Assembly: GCA_905339295.1 (NCBI GenBank)
Contig: CAJPFI010000010.1
Location: 1 to 60,522, forward strand
DNA from: Burkholderiales bacterium
Lineage (GTDB): Bacteria; Pseudomonadota; Gammaproteobacteria; Burkholderiales; Casimicrobiaceae
Reading direction: 5' to 3'
Length of the DNA: 60,522 bases
In this document: positions 39,324 through 48,349 of the stretch, piece after piece
Layout of the letters: each line of letters opens with the position of its first letter
Position numbering within the stretch: position 1 is the stretch's first letter
Translations under genes and position numbers: made by a program
Notes under the pieces: generated by a model
The model's input: only the letters and a program-made list of their open reading frames with translations
What the model was told of the DNA's origin: nothing
Databases searched by the model: none

Positions 39324-40382
39324 CTTGCCGGCCGAACGGAGCACGCCGCTCCGGCCCGCGCGCCCTTTGTCCAGGACAACCACGCTGCGGATGGCCCCGA
39401 CGACCGCGCCCCTCGCATTGTGCAGCACCGGCGCGGCCCACGCGGCCAGTTCGCTCCGCGCGGCCGCGTCGAGCACGCCGAGCGACTCCAGGATCGCGAC
39501 GGCGACCGGCGCGACCGCGCGCGCCGAACCGTCGGCCAGCTTGATCGCGATGCCAAGCCCGGCGCGCCTGAGCCCGATCGCCTGCACGCCCTCGGCGCCC
39601 ACCTTCGCGATCCAGTCGCCGCGCCCGGCCCGCATCAGGGCGAGGTCGCTGCGCCGCTCGCCCGACACGTAGTCGGGATGCGCCGTCATCGCGTCGGCGA
39701 CCATGCGCCGCGCCGGCGCGTCGTCGCCGCCGTCGTCGGGCCGCGCGACGCGCGCGTACGCGCGCGCCAGCGCCGTGAGCGGGAGCGCGTAGTTCGGCGC
39801 CGAGCAGCCGTCGATCGCCGGCGCGAGCGCGTCCTCGTCGGTGCCGGCATGGCGGGCGATCGATGTCCGGATCGTCGCCTGCAACGGATGGGTCGGGTCG
39901 AGATAGCCCTCGCGCGGCCAGCCGTGGAGCACGCAGCAGGCGAGCATCCCGGCGTGCTTGCCCGAGCAGTTGTGCGCGAGCGGCGAGTACGGCGGCGGCG
40001 GCGGCGGCTCGCCGAGCGCCTCGTAGACGAGCGGCGCATGCGTCCCGCAGCCGAGCTCGCCGACCGAGCATCCGGCCTTCGCCAGCATGTCGGCGACCGC
40101 CGCCTGGTGCTTCGCCTCGCCGGAATGGCTCGCGCAGAGCAGCGCGACCTGCTCGGCGACCAGGCCGAAGCGGGCCGGACCACCCGCCGCGACGAAGGGC
40201 AGCGCCTGCAGGGGCTTGAGGGCGCTCCGCGTGAACGCGACGAAGTCGGGCGAGCCCGCCGCCGCGACCAGCGTCCCGTCCGCGTCGACGACGGCGACCG
40301 AGCCCGCGTGCACGCTTTCGACGCGCCCCCCGCGCTCGACCGCCGCGAGCGGGACGTGCGGCCACGCGCCGCTCACCGCCAT
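39321..40382 (-). CDS. L-asparaginase II-type protein (Rhizobium etli AnsA family)
   Basis: A 353-residue cytosolic protein of the asparaginase_II family, unrelated to E. coli asparaginases. Family signatures are FTRSALKPLQALPF, LCASHSGEAKH, HNCSGKHAGMLA with the active-site serine-lysine pair, and IDGCSAPNYALPL. The start ATG at 40382 gives the usual N-terminus; the extended frame reads through unrelated sequence. It lies 118 bp downstream of the NRPS on the same strand, so co-transcription is possible, but no functional link is evident. Substrate specificity for asparagine is assumed from the family. Confidence 0.88.
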   Translation of the reverse strand: MAVSGAWPHVPLAAVERGGRVESVHAGSVAVVDADGTLVAAAGSPDFVAFTRSALKPLQALPFVAAGGPARFGLVAEQVALLCASHSGEAKHQAAVADMLAKAGCSVGELGCGTHAPLVYEALGEPPPPPPYSPLAHNCSGKHAGMLACCVLHGWPREGYLDPTHPLQATIRTSIARHAGTDEDALAPAIDGCSAPNYALPLTALARAYARVARPDDGGDDAPARRMVADAMTAHPDYVSGERRSDLALMRAGRGDWIAKVGAEGVQAIGLRRAGLGIAIKLADGSARAVAPVAVAILESLGVLDAAARSELAAWAAPVLHNARGAVVGAIRSVVVLDKGRAGRSGVLRSAGK

Positions 40383-40500
40383 CCCCGGCACGCCCGCTCG
40401 GCAACGCACGACGATCGGGGGACGCGCGGCGCCGGCGCGAACGTCGCGCGACCCTCGCCTGGCCGCACTCGGACGCCTGCTCGGAGTCGCCGCGGAGCCG

Positions 40501-43500
40501 TCACGCAGGCACCCGGGGCGCGCGCGAGAGCGCGTCGCGCAGCACGACGAGCAGGTCGGCCATGTGACGTGTGAGCAGCGTCGTGTGGTTGCCCGCGATA
40601 TCGTGGACTTCCACGTTGCGCGCCACGTGCCCCCACCCCAAGTCGGGCCGGGCGTCGGCAACCCGGCCTTGCTCGTACGGCCGGATGACCACGACGAGTC
40701 CGTCGTAGGGCCGAGCCTCGTAGCGGTCCATCGCCCGCCGGTAGCGCAACTCGGCGTCGGACACGCGGTCGCGCGGTCGAAGCATCGTCGGGCCGGCCGG
40801 GGCGTTGAGCGTCAGGAACGAGGCGCGTCCGGCGTCCGCGTCGCCGTACCCCTCCGGCAGCTTGGCGTCGATCAGCACCACGGCAGGGATCGACTCGCCC
40901 TGCGCGGCGAGCTGGCGCGCCATCTCGTAGGCGACGACCCCGCCGTAGCAATGCCCGCCGAGCACGTAGGGTCCGTGCGGCCGGATCTCGCGCAGCGCGC
41001 GCAGGCGATCGGCCGCCATCGCCTCGATCGAGTCGGGGACGTGGTCTTCCACGAGGCCGTGCGGGTGGACGATCAGCGTCGGCTGGTCGGATCCGAGCCC
41101 GGTCGCCAGCGTGCGGCTGTAGAAGCCGCCGCCGACGAAGTCCCCGTGCAGGTAGACGAACGGCGGGCGCGACCCCGACGCGTTGAGCGCGAATACCGGC
41201 GCGTCCGTCTTCGGCACGCCGTCGCGCAGCGCCTTCGCGAGTCCTTCGACCGTGTCGTCGGCGAACATCGCGGTCAGCGGCACCGCGCAGCCGGTCTGCC
41301 GCTCGATCTCGTCGACCAGCCGCGCCGCGAGGAGCGAATGGCCGCCGATCTCGAAGAACCGGTCGTAGACTCCCAGCCCGGTCGTGCCCAGCACGTCTTC
41401 CCAGATGCGGAGCACGATGCCCTCGAACATGTCGCGCGGCCCGACCTGGACGCCCTTGTCGGGACGTGCGGCGCTCGCGGGCGCGGGCAGCGCCCGCCGG
41501 TCGACCTTGCCGCTCGCGTTGAGCGGCAGCGCCGGGAGCCAGACGATCGCGCCCGGCAGCATGTATTCGGGCAGGACGCGGCGCAGTTCGCGCACGAGAT
41601 TCGGCGGCGGGGGAGCGGCCGGATTCGCCGGGACCAGGTAGGCGACGACCTGTCGCGTCTCCGACGTCTCGCCGCGCAGCACGACGACCGCCTCGCGCAC
41701 CTGCGGCAGGCGCACGAGCGCGGACTCGACCTCCTCCAGCTCGATGCGGTGGCCGCGCACCTTCACCTGCCGGTCGGCACGCCCGAGGTACTCGATCGCG
41801 CCGTCGACGCGCAGCCGGACGCGGTCGCCGGTGCGGTACAGCCGCCGCGCGGGCAACGGCGCGATCGTGCGCTCGACGAAGCGCTCGGCGGTGAGCGCGG
41901 GGCTGCCGAGGTAGCCGATCGCGAGCCCCGGCCCGCCGAGCCAGAGCTCGCCGGGCTCGCCGGGCGCCGCGGGCTCGCCGTCGGCGCGCAGCACGAACGC
42001 CTCGGTGTTCGCGATCGGCCGACCGATCGGGATCGTCGCGGCGTCGGAGGCGACCTCGCGCACGTCGTGCCAGGTGGCGAACGTCGTCGACTCGGTCGGC
42101 CCGTAGACGTGCAGCAGCCGCCCGGGCGGGCCCGCGCGCAGCACCTCGCGCGCCCAGCGCGGCTCGACCGCCTCGCCGCCGAACAGGACCTCGCGCACCC
42201 CGCGGAACGCGCCGGGCGACTCGCGCGCGACGGCATTGAACAACGCGGTCGTGATGAACAGCGTCGTGACGCGCTCGAGGGCGAGCGCGGAGGCGAGCGC
42301 GCGCGGCGCGAGCGCCGTGGTCTTCGCGACCGGCGCGATGCGTGCGCCGTTGAGGAGCGGCCCCCAGAACTCGAAGGTCGACGCGTCGAACGCGGGGTTC
42401 GCCATCTGCGCGACGACGTCGCCGGGAGCGAGCCGCACGTAGTCGCTGCCGCAGACGAGGCGCAGGACCGCGCGGTGCGGCACGACGACGCCCTTCGGCA
42501 GGCCGGTCGAGCCGGACGTGTAGATCGCGTAGGCGGGATCGTCCGCCGTCGCGTGGTCGTCCGGGGCGTGCGGCGGAAGCGCCGCGAGCCGCGCCGCGTC
42601 GCCGTCCGGGCGCAGCACGGTCAAGCCGGGTCGCGCGAGCCGGTCCGCGACGACGTCGTCGGCGATCACGTGCGTGATGCGCGCGTCGGCGAGCATGAAC
42701 GCGACGCGCTCGTCGGGGAGATCCGGATCGATCGGCACGTACGCCGCGCCGGCCTTCAGCACCGCGAGCCACGCGATCGCGACATCGGCCGCCCTCGCGC
42801 GCGAGACGCCGACGAATGCGCCCCTGCCGATGCCGTCCGCGACGAGCGCCTGCGCGAGCCGGTTGGCGCGCTCGTCCAACTCGTCATAGCCGAGCGGCCC
42901 GATCGCGATCGCGCCCCCGCGCATCGCCGCCTGCGCCGCGAAGCGCCGATGGACGGACTCCCGCGACGGCCAGCCGGGGACCTCGCACACTCCGCCGGCG
43001 ACGATGCGCGCGCGCTGCGCCGCGTCCATCAGCGGCAGCGACGCGACGGAGCGATCGGGATCGGCTGCCGCGGCCGCGACCAGCGACTCGAACTGGCGCG
43101 CCATCCGCTCGATCGTCGCCGTGCCGAACAGGTCGGCGCAGTACTCCCAGTGAGCGGCAATGCCGCGGGGACCGTCGACGAGCGACAGCGTCAGGTCGAA
43201 CTTCGCGCGCCCGTGGCGCGACGCGTCGCGCCGGACGACCGCGCCGGCGAGCGCGAGGTCGCCGCCATCCGCCTCGCGCATCGCGAACGCGACCTGGAAC
43301 AGCGGGTTGCGCGACGGATCGCGCGGCACGCCCAGCGCGTCGACCAGGCGCTCGAGCGGCACGTCCTGCGACTCGAACGCCTCCAGCATTCGCTCCCGCG
43401 TGCGATCGACGAGCTCGCCGAACGCGGGGCTGCCCGCGAGGTCGACGCGGATCGCAAGCGTGTTCGCGAAGAAGCCGATGAGCTTCGCGAGCTCCGGGCG

Positions 43501-46206
43501 CGAGCGCCCCGCGACCGGCGTTCCGATCGCGAAGTCCTCGTCGCCGGAAAGGCGGGACAGGAGCGTGGCGAACACGGCGAAGAAGGTCATGAACGGCGTC
43601 GCGCCGCGCCGCCGGCCGATCGCCTTGAGCGCCGCCGCCGCGCCGGCGTCGAGCGTCCGCGTCACGACGCCGCCGTTGAAGCTCTGCGCGGCCGGGCGCC
43701 TGCGGTCGGTCGGCAGCGCGAGCGTCGGGAGGTCCGCGAGGCGGGCACTGCACGCGTCGAGGGCACGGTCGAAGGCCGGGCCGGCGAGCTCCTCGCGCTG
43801 CCACGCCGCGAAGTCCGCGAAGTCGATCGGCAGCGGCGTCCACCCGGGCGGACGTCCTTCACGCGCCGCCGCGTACGCCTCGGTGAGGTCGTCCTGCAGG
43901 ATCGGCGCCGAGAGCCCGTCGCTCGTGATGTGATGCCAGACGCGGAGCAGCGCGTGGCGGCGGCCCCCGAGGACGAAGAGCGTGAACCGCACCGGCGGCG
44001 CCGCCGCGAGGTCGAACGGACGCGACATGCGCTCGTGCACCGCTTCGTCGAGGCGCGCGCCGGCGTCCGGCCCCGCGCCCGACAGGTCGACGACCTCGAG
44101 CATCGGGCCCGCGGTCGCGTCGACGACCTGCCGCGGCTCGCCGTCGGCGGGCACGTAGCGCGTGCGCAGGATCGCCTGCCGCGCCGCGACCGCGGCGAGC
44201 GCGCGCGAAAGGGCGTCGACGTCGAGATCGCCGTCGACGTGCCACAGACGCGACTCGTGGTAGGCGTCGCTCGCCGGGTCGAGACGGTGCAGGAACCAGG
44301 CGCGGGCCTGCGCGTGCGACAGCGGCACCGGTCGCGCGGGGTCGCGCCGGGGAATCGGTGCCGGCGCGCCGGGCGCACGGCGCGACGCGCGCTCGCGCTC
44401 GATTCGCCGCGCCATCGCGGCGACGGTGCCCGCGTCCTCGAACAGCCCCTGCACCGGGACGTCGGCGCCGAACACCGCGCGCACCTGCTCGACCAGGCTC
44501 GCGCCGCGCAGCGAGTCGCCTCCCAGCATGAAGAAATCCGCATCCCTGTCGACGCTCGCCACGCCGAGCACGCTCGCCCACAGGCCGCCCAGCGCCGCCT
44601 CGAGCGGCGAGTCCGGCGCGGCCGACCCTTCCGCGGCCGGGCCGGCGAACATCGCGGGGTCGAAACCGACCGCGTCGGGCAGGGCGGAACGGCGCACCTT
44701 GCCCGTCTCGGTGCGCGGGAGCGCGTCGACGAACCAGACGTGCCTCGGCGCGTACCGGGCCGCGAGCCGGTTCCTGACATGCGTCCGCACCGCCTCCTGC
44801 GTCAACGTCGCGGTGGGCTCCCGCACGATCGCCGCGACGATCTCCTCGCCGAGCCTCGGATGCGGGACGCCGAACGCCGCCGCGTCGACGACGCCGGGGA
44901 TCGACCGCAGCACCGCGTCGATCTGCGCCGGCGAGAATTTCTCGCCGCCGCGGTTGATCAGGTCGTGGACGCGCCCGACGATCGCGATCTCGCCCGACTC
45001 GACCCTGCGCGCGAGATCGCCCGTGCGGTACCAGCCGTCGACGAACGCCTTGGCGTCGAGGCCGGGATCGTCGTGATAGCGGTCGATGACCTGCGGTCCG
45101 CGGACGCGGATCTCGCCCACGTCTCCGCGCGCGACCTCGCGCCCGGCCTCGTCGACGATGCGCACTTCGGCGCCCACCGGAACGCCCACGAGGCCCGGCA
45201 TGCGCCGCGCGCGGTCGAGGTGCTGCGCGAGCGCATTGCCGATCTCCGTGGCGCCGTACGCGCTCACCACCGGCACGCGGAACGCCGCCTCGAGCGCTTC
45301 GACCTCGGCGGGCTCGAGCGCTCCCGAGGCGACGCACAGGAATCGCAGTCGCGCGCCGGTTCGCGGCGGCGAGGACGCCGACCGCAACAGCAACTCGCGG
45401 TGCACGGCGAAGGTCGCGGGCACGTAGGTCACGCGGTCCTCCGCGATGGCCCCGATCAGCGCGCCCGCGTCGGATTCCGGGAGGCACAGCACGCTGCCGC
45501 CGTTGAGGACGCAGAGCATGTACGCGGTCCGCTTGCCGAGCGCGAAATGGACCGCCGAGGTGTGCGCCGAGACGTCGTCGGGCGTCATCCCGAACCATGC
45601 CCCGTACGCGTCCGCCTGCGCGACGAGCTGCCGGTGCAGGTGGGGGACGAGCTTCGAGCGTCCCGTGGTCCCGGACGTCGCGTCGATGAACGGCCAGTCG
45701 GGAGACACGCGCCGCGACGTCTCGAGCGACGCCGCGCTGCGCGCCATCGACAGGTCGAACGCGCCCGCCTCGCCGGCACGATCGGGCGTCATCGCGATCT
45801 CCGCGATGCCCATCCGGCGCGCGATCGCGCGCATCGGATGATCGCGGTCGGCCGGCAGCAGCACCGCGCGCGGCGCCAGTCGCACCAGCAGTTCGGCGCA
45901 GGCATCGGAAGCGAGCTTCGGGTTCAGCGGCGCGAACGTCGCGGACGCCGGCACGATCGAGAGCGCGGCCGCGTACTCGAGACGGTCGACCGCCGGACCC
46001 GCGACGACGTCGCCACGCTCGATCCCCCACGAGGCGAAGCGCGCCCGCAGGTCGCCGATGCGCTGCGCCAGCGTCCCCCAGGCCATCGGGACGCGCCCCG
46101 GGGCCTGCAGGAACGGCGCGCCGGGCTGCCGCGCGGCGATGCGCAGCATGCGCTCGGTGATGTCGGGGCGGTCGTCGCCGGTCACTGGCAATCGCGGCGC
46201 GGGCAT
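40501..46206 (-). CDS. Nonribosomal peptide synthetase: acyl-ligase, carrier, condensation, adenylation, carrier, thioesterase
   Basis: From ATG 46206 the protein is 1901 residues. Domains: acid-CoA-ligase-like domain (15-515; SGTTGRSKLVPH, AYGATEIG, lysine in TETGKVRR) without the amino-acid-binding aspartate, so it should load a carboxylic acid; carrier 1 (530-600, LGGDSL, S565); condensation (625-1070, active HHITSDG near 757); amino-acid adenylation (1085-1570; YTSGSTGLPKG, FDASTFEFW, YGPTEST); carrier 2 (1590-1660, IGGHSL); type-I thioesterase (1670-1895). The thioesterase nucleophile is cysteine C1753 (GGHCYGG) instead of serine, with the aspartate in VVLIDAK and histidine in AGNHTTLL. 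The predicted product is an acyl-amino acid or its cyclised form. The aligned pocket residues of the adenylation domain read roughly D-A-F-F-L-G-V-T-F, suggesting a branched aliphatic residue (tentative). Starts at 46227 and 46335 are alternatives. Confidence 0.9.
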   Translation of the reverse strand: MPAPRLPVTGDDRPDITERMLRIAARQPGAPFLQAPGRVPMAWGTLAQRIGDLRARFASWGIERGDVVAGPAVDRLEYAAALSIVPASATFAPLNPKLASDACAELLVRLAPRAVLLPADRDHPMRAIARRMGIAEIAMTPDRAGEAGAFDLSMARSAASLETSRRVSPDWPFIDATSGTTGRSKLVPHLHRQLVAQADAYGAWFGMTPDDVSAHTSAVHFALGKRTAYMLCVLNGGSVLCLPESDAGALIGAIAEDRVTYVPATFAVHRELLLRSASSPPRTGARLRFLCVASGALEPAEVEALEAAFRVPVVSAYGATEIGNALAQHLDRARRMPGLVGVPVGAEVRIVDEAGREVARGDVGEIRVRGPQVIDRYHDDPGLDAKAFVDGWYRTGDLARRVESGEIAIVGRVHDLINRGGEKFSPAQIDAVLRSIPGVVDAAAFGVPHPRLGEEIVAAIVREPTATLTQEAVRTHVRNRLAARYAPRHVWFVDALPRTETGKVRRSALPDAVGFDPAMFAGPAAEGSAAPDSPLEAALGGLWASVLGVASVDRDADFFMLGGDSLRGASLVEQVRAVFGADVPVQGLFEDAGTVAAMARRIERERASRRAPGAPAPIPRRDPARPVPLSHAQARAWFLHRLDPASDAYHESRLWHVDGDLDVDALSRALAAVAARQAILRTRYVPADGEPRQVVDATAGPMLEVVDLSGAGPDAGARLDEAVHERMSRPFDLAAAPPVRFTLFVLGGRRHALLRVWHHITSDGLSAPILQDDLTEAYAAAREGRPPGWTPLPIDFADFAAWQREELAGPAFDRALDACSARLADLPTLALPTDRRRPAAQSFNGGVVTRTLDAGAAAALKAIGRRRGATPFMTFFAVFATLLSRLSGDEDFAIGTPVAGRSRPELAKLIGFFANTLAIRVDLAGSPAFGELVDRTRERMLEAFESQDVPLERLVDALGVPRDPSRNPLFQVAFAMREADGGDLALAGAVVRRDASRHGRAKFDLTLSLVDGPRGIAAHWEYCADLFGTATIERMARQFESLVAAAAADPDRSVASLPLMDAAQRARIVAGGVCEVPGWPSRESVHRRFAAQAAMRGGAIAIGPLGYDELDERANRLAQALVADGIGRGAFVGVSRARAADVAIAWLAVLKAGAAYVPIDPDLPDERVAFMLADARITHVIADDVVADRLARPGLTVLRPDGDAARLAALPPHAPDDHATADDPAYAIYTSGSTGLPKGVVVPHRAVLRLVCGSDYVRLAPGDVVAQMANPAFDASTFEFWGPLLNGARIAPVAKTTALAPRALASALALERVTTLFITTALFNAVARESPGAFRGVREVLFGGEAVEPRWAREVLRAGPPGRLLHVYGPTESTTFATWHDVREVASDAATIPIGRPIANTEAFVLRADGEPAAPGEPGELWLGGPGLAIGYLGSPALTAERFVERTIAPLPARRLYRTGDRVRLRVDGAIEYLGRADRQVKVRGHRIELEEVESALVRLPQVREAVVVLRGETSETRQVVAYLVPANPAAPPPPNLVRELRRVLPEYMLPGAIVWLPALPLNASGKVDRRALPAPASAARPDKGVQVGPRDMFEGIVLRIWEDVLGTTGLGVYDRFFEIGGHSLLAARLVDEIERQTGCAVPLTAMFADDTVEGLAKALRDGVPKTDAPVFALNASGSRPPFVYLHGDFVGGGFYSRTLATGLGSDQPTLIVHPHGLVEDHVPDSIEAMAADRLRALREIRPHGPYVLGGHCYGGVVAYEMARQLAAQGESIPAVVLIDAKLPEGYGDADAGRASFLTLNAPAGPTMLRPRDRVSDAELRYRRAMDRYEARPYDGLVVVIRPYEQGRVADARPDLGWGHVARNVEVHDIAGNHTTLLTRHMADLLVVLRDALSRAPRVPA

Positions 46207-46402
46207 GCCCGTCGCCGCCGGATGCATTCGAGGGATGTCGAGTGCCGGCGGCACCGGCGACCCGGGTTCGCGCAAGGACCGCACGAGCGGCCGGATTATA
46301 CGCCGGCCCGGGCGTCCGGCGCCGGCCCGTGCCATGGCGGACCGGTCCGGGCCCCGACCCGCCCGCGCGGATCGGCCGGCGTCGCGCCGCGATGCGCAAC
46401 GC

Positions 46403-48208
46403 TCACGCGTCGCCGCGCGTCGCCGCCGAGCGAGTTCGCTCGATCAGGCGCGCCATGCCCGCGACGTTGGCGCCCTCGCCGTCGAGCACCTGCACGGGCA
46501 GCCGGACCGCGAACACCGCATGGACCTGATCGAGCAGGCGCGCACCGAGGGCGTCGTCGCCGCCGAGCGTGCGGAAGTCCGCGTCGCGGGCGATGCCGGG
46601 ACGGCCGAACGCGCTGGCCCACAGCGGGACGAGCGCGGCTTCCATCGCCGATGCCGCGGCCCGCGCGCCGAACGGCGCGGCCGGCACCTCCTCGAATCCC
46701 ACCCACGCGGGAAGTGCCGCCCGCCGGAGCTTTCCCGCGTCGGTGCGCGGCAGCGAGTCGACGAACCAGATGCGGCGCGGCGCGCGGCGCGCGCCCAGCC
46801 TCTCGCGTACCGCCCCGGCGATCCGCTCGGCATCGGCATCCGCGCCCGGACGCAGCACCACGGCCGCGACCACTTCCTCGCCGAGCCGCGGGTGGGCGAT
46901 CGCGAACGCGGCGGCGTCCGCGACGCCGTCGACGGCGCGCAGCGCGTCGTCGATCTCGACCGGCGAGATCTTCTCGCCACCGCGGTTGATGACCTCCTTG
47001 GCGCGCCCGACGACATGCAGCTCGCCGCGCGCGTCGAACCGCGCGAGGTCGCCCAGCCGGAACCAGCCTTCGACGAACGTCCGCGCGTCGAGCTCGGGAT
47101 CGTCGACATAGCCGTCGAACACCTGCGGGCCGCGCACCTGGATCTCGCCGACCTCGCCCGCCCCGACGACGCGCCCGCCGTCGTCGACGAGGCGCACCTC
47201 GCAGCCGAGCGGCGCGCCGACCGAGCCCCGGACGCGCGGCGCGGGAGGCAGCCCCTGCTGCGCCGTGGTCCCGGCCTCGCTCGACGCGAGTCCGGTCACC
47301 ACCGGCACGCCCAGGCGCGCCTCGAGGCGGTCCATCTCGCCGGCCTCGAGCCGGCCCGACGCGACGCGCACGAAGCGCAACCGTCCGCGATCGAACGGCG
47401 ACCCGGCGTCGAAGCGAGCGAGCAGCTCGCGGAAGAACGTGAACGACGCCGACACGTGCGTCACGCGCCCTCCCGCGCACTCGGAGACGAACGCCTCGAC
47501 GTCGAACTCGGGCAGGATGTTCGTCGCGCCACCGTTCAGCAGTCCCTGCAGGTACGCCGAACGGATCCCGCCGGCCAGATGCAGCGGCGACAGGTGACCG
47601 GAGATGTCGTCGGGACCGAGCGCGAGGCGCCCGCCGTGCACGCGCGCGGTCTCCATGACCTGGCGGTGCCCGTGCGGAACGAGTTTCGGGCGGCCGGTCG
47701 TGCCGGACGTCATGCCGACGAGCGCCCAAGCCGGCGGCAGGCGGTTGCCGCGCGGCAACGTGCGCGCCGGCCGCGCGAGGTCGAACGCGCCCGCCTCGCC
47801 GCTGGCATCGTCGACCACCTCGAGCACCGCGAGGCCGAGCGCGCGTGCGGCGACCGCGATCGGCGACGACTCTCCGGGCGCGATCGCGACCGCCATCGGC
47901 CCGAGCCGCGCCATCGCGTCGGTCGCGACGTCCGGCGTCAGCGTCGCAGAGAGCGGCACGAGCGTGCTCGACACCGGCAGGATCGCGATCGCAGCGGCCG
48001 TCGCCGGGCGCGCGGCGGTCGACCAGATGACCACGTCGCCGCGCTCGACGCCGGCGTCGCCCAGCCACAGGCGCATGCGCTCGATCCGTCGAGCCATCGA
48101 CCCGAACGTCATCGGCCGGCGTCCGTCGGCGAGGAGCGCGTGCGCGGCAGGTCGCTCGGCGGCGATCGCGAGCACGCGGGCGGTGAGGTCCGTTTCCGGT
48201 CCGTTCAT
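46403..48208 (-). CDS. Acid-CoA-ligase-like protein with degenerate carrier domain, paralogue of the NRPS N-terminus
   Basis: A 601-residue protein aligned end to end with the first 600 residues of the adjacent NRPS. The ligase domain (about 10-515) keeps TSGTTGRPKLVPH, the FRLGDLARF and INRGGEKISPVEID motifs, and the catalytic lysine in TDAGKLRR. The C-terminal carrier-like domain (about 530-595) has LGGDDAL where the paralogue has LGGDSL, so the phosphopantetheine serine is replaced by aspartate (D552, codon 46553-46555). It probably activates an acid as acyl-adenylate or acyl-CoA and hands it to another carrier or none. It precedes the NRPS by about 195 bp on the same strand. The start ATG has no clear ribosome site. 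Confidence 0.85.
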   Translation of the reverse strand: MNGPETDLTARVLAIAAERPAAHALLADGRRPMTFGSMARRIERMRLWLGDAGVERGDVVIWSTAARPATAAAIAILPVSSTLVPLSATLTPDVATDAMARLGPMAVAIAPGESSPIAVAARALGLAVLEVVDDASGEAGAFDLARPARTLPRGNRLPPAWALVGMTSGTTGRPKLVPHGHRQVMETARVHGGRLALGPDDISGHLSPLHLAGGIRSAYLQGLLNGGATNILPEFDVEAFVSECAGGRVTHVSASFTFFRELLARFDAGSPFDRGRLRFVRVASGRLEAGEMDRLEARLGVPVVTGLASSEAGTTAQQGLPPAPRVRGSVGAPLGCEVRLVDDGGRVVGAGEVGEIQVRGPQVFDGYVDDPELDARTFVEGWFRLGDLARFDARGELHVVGRAKEVINRGGEKISPVEIDDALRAVDGVADAAAFAIAHPRLGEEVVAAVVLRPGADADAERIAGAVRERLGARRAPRRIWFVDSLPRTDAGKLRRAALPAWVGFEEVPAAPFGARAAASAMEAALVPLWASAFGRPGIARDADFRTLGGDDALGARLLDQVHAVFAVRLPVQVLDGEGANVAGMARLIERTRSAATRGDA

Positions 48209-48349
48209 CGACGCGGCGGGTGGGCAATACCTCGGGCGATTATAGGTGGCGACCACGCGGTGCCCGTGCGAGAATTCGCTCGCGCGGCAGCCGCGCGCGG
48301 AACGACGCCGGCCGAAGCGATCCGGAGACCCCCGTCGGAGGCACCGCTC

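Noticed and set aside
40087-46989. A plus-strand open frame of about 2300 codons opposite the NRPS
   Set aside because: It is the antisense of a real synthetase with complete motifs; its translation is arginine-rich with no domain, a common artefact at very high GC.
46058-48349. A long upstream extension of the TctC-type receptor frame
   Set aside because: It overlaps the ligase-carrier gene on the other strand; the signal peptide and ribosome site place the start at 48350.
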